A DNA stretch of 64,000 nucleotides from Amycolatopsis tolypomycina (GTDB taxonomy: Bacteria; Actinomycetota; Actinomycetes; Mycobacteriales; Pseudonocardiaceae), in the NCBI RefSeq assembly GCF_900105945.1, contig NZ_FNSO01000004.1:6886001-6950000 (forward strand), in the 5' to 3' direction. Positions 8,057-15,810 of the stretch are shown here, piece after piece; positions within the stretch are counted from its first letter, which is position 1; the number at the start of each line of letters is the position of its first letter. Under the pieces are notes generated by a model that was not told the DNA's origin, searched no databases, and was given only the letters and a program-made list of their open reading frames with translations. The translations under genes were made by a program, and so were the position numbers.

Positions 8057-9307
8057 TCAGGCCGCCTCCAGGCCGTCATCGAAGGCAGGCCGTCCGAATA
8101 CCGCGTCGACGGCCTCCCGTGCCCGCTGGTGGCTCGACGGGACGAGGTGCGTGTACGTCCGGAGCGTGAAGCCCGGGTCCGCGTGCCCGAGGTAGTCGGC
8201 CAGCTCCGCGATCGAGACCGCACGGGCCAGGAGCGTCGAGGCGTAGAAGTGACGGAGCGCATGCATCCCGTCCGCGCGACCCCGGTACGCGATCCTGGCT
8301 GCCCGGAACGCTCCGTGCCAGACGACCTTCGTGAACAGGTCCCCGGAGTACAGCCGGCCACCCTCCCCGGTCATCAGCAGCCGCGCCGTCACCGGATCAC
8401 CGTCCGCGCTCTGCCAGGGCAGTGTCACGGCCACGGACGGGAACCGGTCCTCATGGTCGTCGATCTCGGCCAGCATGGCGGCCGACAGCGGGATAGTTCG
8501 CTCCTTTCCCCGCTTGGGGAGCGCGAACATCATCACGCCCCTGACCGTCTTGATCTGTCGACGGATGCGCACGGTCATCGCTGTCCGGTCGACGTCGTCG
8601 GGCGAGAAACCTAGAATCTCGCCCTGCCGCAGCCCGAAACCGGCACCGAGCGGAACCGCGATCTTGAACCGGTCCGCGAGCCCCGACCGCACGGCCTGAA
8701 CACGTTCCTCCGGCCACACGACGATCGGCGGGCTACTCGCGACCGGCCGCCGCACGGTCTTCGCGTGGCACGGATTCTCACGAATCCGACGGTCATCCAC
8801 GGCCGAATCCATCACACCGGACACGGTGTTGAACAAGACCGCCTGGTAGTTGTCCGAGAGCTTCCGCTCTTCCATCGAGCCGACCCAGTCACGAATGGTC
8901 GACGGCTTGATCTGCCCAACCTTCTTGGTCTCGAAGACCGGGTAGATCTGGCTTTCAAGCCGACTGAGGATGGTCGACCGCGTGCCCGGGTCCGGAGACT
9001 GGCTCTTCACCCAGCTCTCCGCCTGCTGGCGAAACGTCGTCATCGAGGCCCGCGGATCGATGTACTTGTCTTCCCGCTTGTCGGACTCGACGCCGATCAA
9101 GAAGTCCTCAGCGCGCTTCTTCTGCTTGTCCGCGAACGACTTCGAGCGCTCGTTGTTGTCCGGGTCGAGGTACCGGACCTTGTACCGCAACCCGATGCCG
9201 TACAGCTCGGACCGTTCCATGACGGGCTTGCCCCGCGCGTTGAGGATGACCTTCCCGGTCATCGCATCCCGCGCGGGGCGATACCAACGGTCCTGAATAT
9301 GCCCCAC
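8057..9307 (-). CDS. int: Tyrosine recombinase integrase
   Basis: A 416-residue phage-type integrase catalysing site-specific integration and excision of the element. An N-terminal arm-binding and SAM-like core-binding region precedes the catalytic domain. Catalytic residues are visible: Arg227 in FGLRQGE, Lys268 in KRGKERTIPL, His349 and Arg352 in HALRHF, His375 in LGHADP and the nucleophile Tyr385 in RTYTHLVP. It is the last gene before attL, the usual AICE position. The GTG start at 9307 overlaps the excisionase gene by 49 bases, so translation is probably coupled. An internal ATG at 9262 is possible. Confidence 0.93.
   Translation of the reverse strand: MGHIQDRWYRPARDAMTGKVILNARGKPVMERSELYGIGLRYKVRYLDPDNNERSKSFADKQKKRAEDFLIGVESDKREDKYIDPRASMTTFRQQAESWVKSQSPDPGTRSTILSRLESQIYPVFETKKVGQIKPSTIRDWVGSMEERKLSDNYQAVLFNTVSGVMDSAVDDRRIRENPCHAKTVRRPVASSPPIVVWPEERVQAVRSGLADRFKIAVPLGAGFGLRQGEILGFSPDDVDRTAMTVRIRRQIKTVRGVMMFALPKRGKERTIPLSAAMLAEIDDHEDRFPSVAVTLPWQSADGDPVTARLLMTGEGGRLYSGDLFTKVVWHGAFRAARIAYRGRADGMHALRHFYASTLLARAVSIAELADYLGHADPGFTLRTYTHLVPSSHQRAREAVDAVFGRPAFDDGLEAA
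8068..8094. repeat. Left pair of CAGGCCGTC repeats (possible integrase arm sites)
   Basis: CCAGGCCGTC at 8068-8077 and CAGGCCGTC at 8086-8094, within the last codons of the integrase gene. Two more copies lie near the right end of the element. In the circular form these pairs would flank the attP core on both sides. Confidence 0.35.
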
Positions 9308-9495
9308 CAGGCCGCCTCCGCATCGACCCAGGCGCGCAGCTTGGCCGGGTCATAGCGCAGGTGCCGGCCGATCTTCTTGACCGGCGGGCCCTCACCGCGC
9401 CATTTCCACTGGTAGAGCGTCTTCACCGGGACACCGAGGTAGTCCGAGACGTCCTCGACGGTCCAGAGCCGGTTCATGTTGCTGATGTTGTTCAT
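9259..9495 (-). CDS. xis: Excisionase / helix-turn-helix DNA-binding protein
   Basis: A 78-residue protein with a MerR-like winged-helix (HTH-17) domain: LWTVEDVSDYLGVPVKTLYQWKWR then GPPVKKIGRHLRYD, the standard pattern of AICE excisionases. It would bind near the att sites and direct the integrase toward excision. It is located between the replication initiator and the integrase, as in pSAM2. The start at 9495 has GGGGGA just upstream; an internal Met at 9477 is also possible. The 3' end overlaps the integrase start. Confidence 0.88.
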   Translation of the reverse strand: MNNISNMNRLWTVEDVSDYLGVPVKTLYQWKWRGEGPPVKKIGRHLRYDPAKLRAWVDAEAAWWGIFRTVGIAPRGMR

Positions 9496-9509
9496 TGCTC
9501 CCCCTTTGA

Positions 9510-11105
9510 TCAGGCCGCGAGCCCAGTTGCCGAAGTTTCTGGAGGTCTCTCAGCCGCGAGCAGCGCCCGGTCGTACTCGGCCTTCCACGTGATCCGCTCC
9601 GCGATGGCGCGCATCACCAGGTGCGGCCGGGGCGGAACCTGCGGGTCGCCCGGCTCGACCTTCCGCCAGACCTGTTGCGACCGGTCGGCGGCCGGTTTCT
9701 CGATGCCGACGGCCGCGAGCGCCTGGAGCACGAACGTCCGCCGGTCGGCCTTGTGGTCGACCAGCGTCTTGCCCGACCACTTCCGCGAGACCAGGACGCG
9801 GCGGCCGGGCAGTCCGAGCGTGGTCCGCCGGTGAGCCCTGCCCTTGCAGTGCCCCGGGGTGGTCTTGCCCGTGACGCCCTTGGGCTGGATGCCGTAGAGC
9901 AGCCAGACCGCGCAGCGCGGCGAGCACGGTGTAACCGCCAGCTCGGCTTGCAGCCGGTCGTGGTGATCGGCCTGGGCCGCGCTGTCTGCCTCGACCACTT
10001 CACCGGTGGACTTGGTGAGGTACTTGGTCAGGTAGCCGATGTGGCGGCCGGCCTCTTCGGTGCCGCCGAGGATGCCCTTCGAGTGGACTTGCCGCCCGAA
10101 CGTGACGACATGCGCCGGATGCTCGACGGCCTCCACCGCGTCGTCCCACCGGGCCAGCGGCCGACGTGTCTCCGGGTCGACGAAGCCGGTATCCGGACCG
10201 TCCCAGACCGGCCGCCTGTCGACGTAAACGATCTCGTCATGAGCAGGCCACCACACCTGGTGATAGGTGGCTTCGGTGACCTGACGGATCACGTCATGCG
10301 GCACCGAACCCCGAATAGCCGCGTGCAGATGCGGAGCGGCCCGACGCTGAGGCTCAACCGTGGCAAAGTACTGAGCGTCCCAGCCGACGACCCGGCGCAG
10401 GTTCTGCCACCACCGGTCCACCAGCGCCGAGAAGTGCACCGCGTCCCTGGCCGCCCGCCGGTAGTCATATCGACTTGGGTCGACCGGCGATCCATCGCCA
10501 CGGACCGGACCATAGGTGTCGCAGGTCAACGTGACGAACATCGACGGCCGGAACTTCCCCGCGAACTCACGCCCAACCGTCGTCTTCGCGACCTTCCGCC
10601 GAGGCAGGTTCGGAGCGTCCTGCCGACGACGGGTCGAACGCTTCACCGCCCGCTTGGTCGGCACGTCCAGGGCGGGCAGCCGGCCCCGCATCCCGAGTTG
10701 CCGAAGTTCCGCATCAACCCCGGCGACCTCCTCCCGCAGCTCTTCGGCCTCCGCCGGGTCGTGCTCGACCACCTCCCGGTAAGCCGCCACCAAGTCGGCG
10801 CGGTAGGTCAGCAGCTCCGTGTGGTCCTCCGAGGGTGGCTCGGCTGCGAGGGTGGGCTCTTCGGTCAGGTGCCAGCCCTCACGGCACTGGGCCTGCCGAA
10901 GCGCCTTCGCCTTCCGCGCGCACGGCAGGCACACCGATTCCACAGTGGACCCGCACGGCACCGGCACGTAGCGCAGTTCGCCGGTCTCGGTGTCGCCCAC
11001 CTCCATCGTGAACGGGCGGACGCAGACGCCGTGCTTCTCCGCCGTCGCCCGGATCACGTCGGCAGCCAGCGGGGTCCGCATCCGTTCGGCGCGTGTCTCG
11101 CTCAT
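9510..11105 (-). CDS. repSA: RepSA-like replication initiator
   Basis: A 531-residue initiator of the RepSA family, which starts rolling-circle-type replication of excised AICEs. An N-terminal Cys-rich stretch (CLPCARKAK) precedes the core. The HUH motif is APHLHAAIRG and the catalytic Tyr motif is probably GYLTKYLTKS. A second Cys/His-rich segment (TPCSPRCAVW, TPGHCKGRAH) is typical of the family. The start is set by the TGATG overlap at 11103-11107 with the preceding gene; a longer frame to 11276 is mere open frame inside that gene. The closeness of xis and int downstream suggests one rep-xis-int operon, normally switched on by the Pra-type activator. Confidence 0.9.
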   Translation of the reverse strand: MSETRAERMRTPLAADVIRATAEKHGVCVRPFTMEVGDTETGELRYVPVPCGSTVESVCLPCARKAKALRQAQCREGWHLTEEPTLAAEPPSEDHTELLTYRADLVAAYREVVEHDPAEAEELREEVAGVDAELRQLGMRGRLPALDVPTKRAVKRSTRRRQDAPNLPRRKVAKTTVGREFAGKFRPSMFVTLTCDTYGPVRGDGSPVDPSRYDYRRAARDAVHFSALVDRWWQNLRRVVGWDAQYFATVEPQRRAAPHLHAAIRGSVPHDVIRQVTEATYHQVWWPAHDEIVYVDRRPVWDGPDTGFVDPETRRPLARWDDAVEAVEHPAHVVTFGRQVHSKGILGGTEEAGRHIGYLTKYLTKSTGEVVEADSAAQADHHDRLQAELAVTPCSPRCAVWLLYGIQPKGVTGKTTPGHCKGRAHRRTTLGLPGRRVLVSRKWSGKTLVDHKADRRTFVLQALAAVGIEKPAADRSQQVWRKVEPGDPQVPPRPHLVMRAIAERITWKAEYDRALLAAERPPETSATGLAA

Positions 11106-11491
11106 CAGGCCGCCACCTCCCCCGGCGTCGACCAGCCGCGCAGCAGGTAGACCGGCATGTCCTGCTTCGCTCCGGCCGGGAGGGCTGGGAAGGTGCTCGG
11201 CTCGAAGCGGACCACGCCGAACACCAGGACCGGGATGCCGCAGGGCGTTCGTCCGCTGATCGACAGGTGCACCCACTTGCCGTCACACAGCCGCCACAGC
11301 CGGGCCGAGACGTCCTCGAGCGTCTGGCTCCACACCAGCAGCGCCCGCGACACCTCCGGCAGACCGTCCACGTCGAGCTGAACAGTGATCGGACTCGACC
11401 AGGCGTTGACGTCAACCGAGGCGACCGGCGGCAGCTGATAGGAGTCGAGGTGATCGCGGATGGCGTCGAGGAAGATCATCAGCCGGTTCAC
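11105..11491 (-). CDS. AICE hypothetical protein
   Basis: A 128-residue protein I do not recognise by family. It is mostly soluble and mixed alpha/beta in appearance, with a hydrophobic strand GIPVLVFGVVRF. It is locked between the translocase and replication genes by a GTGA overlap at its start (11488-11491) and a TGATG overlap at its end, so it is surely expressed with them. Position suggests an accessory role in replication or transfer, but nothing in the sequence shows which. Confidence 0.75.
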   Translation of the reverse strand: MNRLMIFLDAIRDHLDSYQLPPVASVDVNAWSSPITVQLDVDGLPEVSRALLVWSQTLEDVSARLWRLCDGKWVHLSISGRTPCGIPVLVFGVVRFEPSTFPALPAGAKQDMPVYLLRGWSTPGEVAA

Positions 11492-13041
11492 GCGGCCACC
11501 CCCTCACCGCCGTGTCGCAGATCCGCAACACCACCATTGGTCACGTACGCCTCCAGCGCCTTCACCGTGGCGTCGGAGACCCACCCGGCGCGGATACGCA
11601 GCGGCTCACGGATGCCTTCACCCCACACGTAGCCCACGCCGGCCTCCGAGTCGCCGATCCGGTTCGCCCACGCCCCGCGCTCGTACGCCCCGTCCCCGAG
11701 CACCATGCCGACGTGCGTCTTGGACGTGACCCGCAGGCACACCCGCCGGGTGAACAGCTCCCGGACCGGGACGGTGTCCTTGGTGGGCTCCTGCACGTAG
11801 CCACGGACCGAGATCCCCAGCGCCCGGCCCTGGGTGGTCAGCAGCGCGACACGCTCCACAATGGCCTCACGGGTCTTACGGTCGGTGTACTTGGTCAGCG
11901 CGCCGATCTCGTCGAACTCCAACAGCTCCAACGGATACTCCGTCGACACCGGAATAGTCCGCAGCCGACCGGCGAAGGCCCGCTTGCGGGATTCCATCTC
12001 CTCCACCAGACCGTCGAGCAGTTCGACCGCGTCCTTGCCACCGACCGCGTAGCGGGAGAAGATCCCGCGCCCGTAGGCCAGCTCCATGCCCTTCGGGTCG
12101 ATCCCGGACATACGCACCACCCCGGCCCGGATCGCCGGAGCCGCCGCCACCAGTGGGCACCACATGACGCTGTTCTTCCCCGCGCCCGAGGCACCGGCGG
12201 TCAGGCAGTGCGCACCGGAGCCCAGCAGTGGGACGCGCCAGTCACGGCCGTACTCGGTCCGCCCGGCCCAGACGTTGCGCAGGTCCACGCCGGTCGAGTC
12301 GACGCCGTCCGGGACCTGGGGGCCGACCACACCTCCGGCGAGCAGGTCACGGCGCTGGAAGTCAATGGACACGACGTTGGGGGCCAGCTCGCGGACCTGG
12401 CAGCGAGCGACCTTCCGCGCGACGGCCAAGGCACGAGCCGCGTCGTCGAAGTCCTCCGGCTTCTGCCCGGCCACCAGCTCCACCCGCACCTCATCCCACG
12501 AGGCACCCGACCGAACGCCGAGCACCTTGGGCAGCCGCGCGTTCGGCCGGTTCGACGTCGAGCGGGACAGCGCGCGTCGACGGCCGACGAGATTCACGTT
12601 CACCACCACCGGCAACGCCTCATCCCGCACCGACAGCCCGCACGCGTGCAGCCACTCCGGCAGCTTCCGCCCGTAGACCGCCCACCGAGCCCACCAGGAG
12701 CGCAGGAACCTCCCACACCACTGATCGAACGAGACGGCGTCGATCGCCCACCAAGCCGCGAGGACTGCCGTGACGCTGCTCAGGATGATCGCCAGGGAGA
12801 GCCAGCCGACCAGTTCGCACCAGGCGTAGACCGCGACCACGGCGAGACTGGTCCGCCACCGCGTCACGACCTGCGCGAGCATCCAGACCACGGCCTTGCA
12901 CAGCCACCACAGCGCCACGAACACCACCGCCGCCGCAGCCAGAGCTTCCAGGATCGACGCCAGAGCGCGGCCGATCTTGTGCAGCACCCACACACCCAGC
13001 CCCAGCCCAGCCAGGGCGACCACGGCGAAGCCGGGAGACAT
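11488..13041 (-). CDS. traB: TraB/FtsK-type DNA translocase
   Basis: A 517-residue conjugal transfer protein. The N-terminal ~120 residues contain about four hydrophobic membrane segments; the cytoplasmic part is a FtsK/SpoIIIE-type motor with Walker A GASGAGKNSV and Walker B LLEFDEIGAL. AICE and Streptomyces-plasmid TraB proteins form hexamers and move double-stranded DNA between mycelia without a relaxase. ATG 13041 is chosen because it overlaps the stop of the upstream zinc-ribbon gene (TGATG) and begins the first membrane segment. No separate spd spread gene is obvious in the element. Confidence 0.9.
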   Translation of the reverse strand: MSPGFAVVALAGLGLGVWVLHKIGRALASILEALAAAAVVFVALWWLCKAVVWMLAQVVTRWRTSLAVVAVYAWCELVGWLSLAIILSSVTAVLAAWWAIDAVSFDQWCGRFLRSWWARWAVYGRKLPEWLHACGLSVRDEALPVVVNVNLVGRRRALSRSTSNRPNARLPKVLGVRSGASWDEVRVELVAGQKPEDFDDAARALAVARKVARCQVRELAPNVVSIDFQRRDLLAGGVVGPQVPDGVDSTGVDLRNVWAGRTEYGRDWRVPLLGSGAHCLTAGASGAGKNSVMWCPLVAAAPAIRAGVVRMSGIDPKGMELAYGRGIFSRYAVGGKDAVELLDGLVEEMESRKRAFAGRLRTIPVSTEYPLELLEFDEIGALTKYTDRKTREAIVERVALLTTQGRALGISVRGYVQEPTKDTVPVRELFTRRVCLRVTSKTHVGMVLGDGAYERGAWANRIGDSEAGVGYVWGEGIREPLRIRAGWVSDATVKALEAYVTNGGVADLRHGGEGVAA

Positions 13042-13205
13042 CACCGACCACCCCGCTTCACGTCGAGGTCCAGCGGCAGCATCCCCAAGCAGGGAGCGCA
13101 TTTGGTCTCGCCGGGCAGGAGTTTGGCGAATCGTTTGCAGGAGGCGCAGCGCGTTCGGGTGACCCCCGTTGACGCTCGCCGGTTGTCGTCGTTTAGCGTT
13201 GTCAT
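13041..13205 (-). CDS. Small CxxC-CxxC zinc-ribbon protein
   Basis: A 54-residue ORF. It has two CxxC pairs, TRCASCKRF and TKCAPCLG, separated by 16 residues, as in a minimal zinc ribbon. GGAAG lies six bases before the ATG, and its TGA overlaps the ATG of the translocase gene. This tight coupling and the spaced cysteines make it very likely real. Its role is unknown; DNA binding or contact with the translocase are possibilities only. Confidence 0.65.
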   Translation of the reverse strand: MTTLNDDNRRASTGVTRTRCASCKRFAKLLPGETKCAPCLGMLPLDLDVKRGGR

Positions 13206-13375
13206 TGTTCACTTCCGCTGGTTGTGGACAGCGCAGGAGCGGCAAGGTTGGTAGCCAGGTTCCGCTTCTGCGCCTTAACGGATCACACGCCCCCACATCA
13301 GGACGTGCTTCATTGCCGCGCGGCATAGCGTGCGTTTTCGTTACTGCTGTTGACTTTTTGGTCGTCTACATGCGA

Positions 13376-13627
13376 CTAGTCAGCGGGTGTCGCTTCCGCC
13401 TGGAGTTCCGCCGAGATCTCACCCGCCTTCCGCTCCTCGTATCCGGCCCAGTACAACGCCTCATGGTGATGCCCCCGGTCGACGTCCGCGATCGCCTTGT
13501 ACAGCCGCGCGTTGCCGAGCCGGAACGCCAGCCACACCGAGGAGTTCGCGTCGTTCGGTGGCCGGCGGTCCATCACGACCTCGTGGGCCTCCCGCAGCGT
13601 CCTCGGCTCACCCCTGCGCACGATCAC
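13376..13627 (-). CDS. AICE hypothetical protein (83 aa)
   Basis: A short soluble protein with the segment VWLAFRLGNARLYKAIADVDRG and then HHHEALYWAGYEERKAGEI. Similar short proteins recur in Pseudonocardiales AICEs, but I cannot assign a function. The GTG at 13627 overlaps the stop of the preceding frame (GTGA, 13624-13627); the GTG at 13621 has better spacing from GGAGAGG and may be the true start. It is followed by 170 bases without a convincing gene before the zinc-ribbon ORF. Confidence 0.6.
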   Translation of the reverse strand: MIVRRGEPRTLREAHEVVMDRRPPNDANSSVWLAFRLGNARLYKAIADVDRGHHHEALYWAGYEERKAGEISAELQAEATPAD

Positions 13628-13874
13628 GCCTCTCCGCGCGGGCTTCCAGCAGCACCGCCAGTTCCTCGGCGTGGTCGCGGAGCCGACGAAGGAACACCGC
13701 GCACCCCGTCCACGCGGTCTGGTCCTCCGGCGGCACCAGCGTCACCACGCACAGCCCACCAGCCAGCACCAGGACCGGCGGATGTGACGCGCCCGTCCCG
13801 GTCTCCTCCACCGTCACCTCGGTCCCCGCGCCCACCGTCCAGCGCAGCCCCAGCCCGTCCCACGTTGCCGTCAT
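13608..13874 (-). CDS. AICE hypothetical protein (88 aa), overlapping frame
   Basis: This frame (MTATWDGLGLRWTVG to ERRDRAQG) has strongly GC-biased third codon positions and a protein-like composition, whereas the alternative frame over the same bases is Gly/Arg-rich with weak third-position bias. A GGAAGAG ribosome site precedes the ATG at 13874. It therefore looks coding, although it overlaps ~250 bases of the longer frame 13624-14124. No family is recognised. Confidence 0.5.
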   Translation of the reverse strand: MTATWDGLGLRWTVGAGTEVTVEETGTGASHPPVLVLAGGLCVVTLVPPEDQTAWTGCAVFLRRLRDHAEELAVLLEARAERRDRAQG

Positions 13875-14124
13875 GCTCTTCCCACTCCCGGGCCAGGTCG
13901 GCGAACCCCTCGGCCGCCGACTCCAACGCCGCCACACACCACCACGGCAACCCGCGCACCTGCGCCAGCTCGTGCCACGCCCGCGACACCCGCCTCGCAG
14001 CGTTCGCCGTGTTCGTCGCATTCACCGGCGAGAGAACGGCACGGCCGTGCTCCCACGCGGCCATGTAGTCCCGATACGCCTGCTCCCACGCCTCGACCCG
14101 CTCGCGGAAGCCCATGCCTGTCAC
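13624..14124 (-). CDS. AICE hypothetical protein, C-terminal half doubtful
   Basis: The first ~85 residues (GFRERVEAWEQAYRDYM onwards, ending near LAREWEEHDGN) look like a real helical protein with biased codon use. The rest of the open frame is Gly/Arg-rich and overlaps the better-supported 13608-13874 gene. Either the two genes truly overlap or a one-base indel near 13874 has removed the original stop. The start overlaps the stop of the Pra-like gene (GTGA, 14121-14124). Function unknown. Confidence 0.45.
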   Translation of the reverse strand: MTGMGFRERVEAWEQAYRDYMAAWEHGRAVLSPVNATNTANAARRVSRAWHELAQVRGLPWWCVAALESAAEGFADLAREWEEHDGNVGRAGAALDGGRGDRGDGGGDRDGRVTSAGPGAGWWAVRGDAGAAGGPDRVDGVRGVPSSAPRPRRGTGGAAGSPRGEA

Positions 14125-14573
14125 GCGGCCTTCGCTGTCTCACTGGTCCCGCCTGACCGGGATGGCTTCGCGTTGCTGGTGGCCTGCTTGAAGCCGGTCG
14201 CGCGGAACACATACGACTGGTACTTGAACTCGCCCTGACCAGCCACGCGAGGCTCCGCCGTCAAGCCGTCCAGCTCGATCGGCCGCATCCCCGGCAGCGC
14301 CTCCGAGGTCGTCGGCACCGGCTGGACGTCGGCGAGAAGGGTGATCTCGAACGAGGCCCGCTTCGCCCGCGTCTCGGCCGGGTCGGTGACCATGACCTTC
14401 CACTGCCGCTTCCCGGTCACCTCGTCGACCCGCTGCCGCACCGGGCGATTGGCGGCCCGGTCCTCCCGCGACTGGTACTCGTTGTCCGGCGACACCTCAC
14501 CCACCATCACCAAGCCCTGCGGAAACGCGTCGTCGAAGTCGATCCCGAACCGGTGTCCCTTGTCGATAGCCAT
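14121..14573 (-). CDS. pra: Pra-like activator of replication, integration and excision
   Basis: A 150-residue protein resembling the Pra family of pSAM2-type elements: DDAFPQGLVMVGEVSP near the start, then RVDEVTGKRQWKVMVTDP and a C-terminal FKYQSYVFRATGFK. In pSAM2, Pra activates the rep-xis-int operon and so decides whether the element excises and replicates. Here it lies early in the leftward operon. The ATG at 14573 has AAGGGA upstream. The match is to remembered family pattern, not an alignment. Confidence 0.75.
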   Translation of the reverse strand: MAIDKGHRFGIDFDDAFPQGLVMVGEVSPDNEYQSREDRAANRPVRQRVDEVTGKRQWKVMVTDPAETRAKRASFEITLLADVQPVPTTSEALPGMRPIELDGLTAEPRVAGQGEFKYQSYVFRATGFKQATSNAKPSRSGGTSETAKAA

Positions 14574-14595
14574 GCTGAATCCCTTATGTCGTCTG

Positions 14596-14820
14596 TTAGT
14601 TGGTTACTTCGGGCGGCTCTCCGCCTCGTGCCGCTGCGGCGTCCAGTGCCGCGCTCACCTCGTCCAGTTCCCTCCGCAGTACGGCAATGGCGTCGGAGTC
14701 CACGAGCAGGACCACCGGGAACGCCTTGCCGAACCGGACTTCCGCGCGGTTTGCGTACGTCAGCGCCCGGACACGAATCGGCAGATCAGCCGTGACGTGG
14801 ATCTGAACCGTGTCGCGCAT
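14596..14820 (-). CDS. AICE hypothetical protein (74 aa)
   Basis: A short acidic protein beginning MRDTVQIHVTADLPIRVRAL and continuing with a hydrophobic strand (FPVVLLVDS) and a heptad-like helix (AIAVLRRELDEVSAALDAA). No family recognised. It follows a 23-codon ORF by 12 bases and precedes the Pra-like gene by 22 bases, so it is the first sizeable gene of the leftward transfer and replication operon. Confidence 0.6.
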   Translation of the reverse strand: MRDTVQIHVTADLPIRVRALTYANRAEVRFGKAFPVVLLVDSDAIAVLRRELDEVSAALDAAAARGGEPPEVTN

Positions 14821-14832
14821 GCCACGCCGCGC

Positions 14833-14904
14833 CTACGCCGCACGTCGGCGAGGTACCGCCCGCTTGTCCAAGCCAGCCGGCCGGACAGTCGCTTCAGTGG
14901 TCAC
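14833..14904 (-). CDS. Possible 23-aa leader ORF
   Basis: GTG at 14904 with a strong GAGGAGG five bases upstream; the peptide starts VTTEATVRPAG and ends in a basic tail before TAG. It is the first ORF after the divergent control region, and the next gene starts 12 bases later with a weak ribosome site. It could be a translated leader coupling translation into the operon. Confidence 0.4.
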   Translation of the reverse strand: MTTEATVRPAGLDKRAVPRRRAA

Positions 14905-14974
14905 GCGTTCCTCCTCGGTGTCCTGGCCACCGGGCCTGCCCCGGCAACCTGACACCCAATCTCCGCCAAAACGC

Positions 14975-15046
14975 GGGACGTGATCACCACGTGGCGGGAC
15001 ATCTTGGGACGTCCCTGGTACCGTCGAAGACGTCCCTACACGTCCC
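14975..15046. promoter_or_regulatory. Iterated GGGACGT half-sites between divergent operons
   Basis: GGGACGT (14975-14981), GGGACAT (14996-15002), the palindrome GGGACGTCCC (15006-15015), GACGTCCC (15029-15036) and ACGTCCC (15040-15046) lie in 72 bases just before the regulator gene. This array probably binds the adjacent HTH regulator and could control both directions: regulator-Nudix rightward and the transfer/replication operon leftward. Confidence 0.6.
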
Positions 15047-15058
15047 AATGGGGTGCCG

Positions 15059-15802
15059 ATGCCGAACGAACGCCTGCGTGACGCACTACTGCGCAACGGC
15101 CTGACCTTGGAGCAGGTCGCCAAGGCCGTCGGCGTCGACCAGAAGACCGTCGAGCGCTGGATCACCAAGAACCGGACGCCCTACCCCAAGCACCGGCACA
15201 AGATCGCCGCCATGGCGCGCGAGTCAGAGACCTACCTGTGGCCGGACTCCGTGGCCCCGGAGCGCAAGGCCGAGACGGCCGCCGCCGAGCTGGTGCAGGT
15301 CTTCCCGCACCGCAACGCCGTCCCCGTCGAGCTGTGGGACCGGCTCATCAAGGACGCATCGCAGACCGTTGAGATCCTGGTACACGCGGCGTTGTTCCTG
15401 GTGGAACGCCCGCGGTTCATCAAGGACCTGGCCGCCAAGGCCGAGGCCGACGCGAAGATCCGGCTCGTATTCGGAGACCCCGAGGGAGACAGCGTCGCGC
15501 TGCGCGGTGAGGAAGAGCAGCTCGGCGACGGGACGCTTGCGGCGCGCATCCGCAACGCCCTGGCGTTCTACCGGCCGCTGATCAGAGTCGACGGCGTGGA
15601 GATGCGGTTCCACAACACGACGCTCTACAACTCGATCTTCCGATTCGACGACGAGATGATCATCAACACACACGTGTACGGGTTCCAGGGAGCCCACGCC
15701 CCGTCCCTCCACCTACGGAGACTGTCCGCCGGGGACCTCTTCGAGACGTACTCGGAGAGTTTCGAGTCAGTCTGGAACCTCGCCAAGCCCGCCACCTTTT
15801 AG
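15059..15802 (+). CDS. HTH regulator with DUF5919-like C-terminal domain
   Basis: About 247 residues. An N-terminal Xre-type helix-turn-helix (LTLEQVAKAVGVDQKTVERWI, residues ~15-35) is followed by a domain ending FHNTTLYNSIFRFDDEMIIN and LFETYSESFESVW, typical of DUF5919 proteins, which share a remote phospholipase-D-like appearance. Such proteins are common AICE regulators next to Nudix genes and may take the place of KorSA. The start is ATG 15059 or GTG 15053. The half-site array immediately upstream suggests autoregulation. Confidence 0.75.
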   Translation: MPNERLRDALLRNGLTLEQVAKAVGVDQKTVERWITKNRTPYPKHRHKIAAMARESETYLWPDSVAPERKAETAAAELVQVFPHRNAVPVELWDRLIKDASQTVEILVHAALFLVERPRFIKDLAAKAEADAKIRLVFGDPEGDSVALRGEEEQLGDGTLAARIRNALAFYRPLIRVDGVEMRFHNTTLYNSIFRFDDEMIINTHVYGFQGAHAPSLHLRRLSAGDLFETYSESFESVWNLAKPATF

Positions 15803-15810
15803 GAGGCAGC

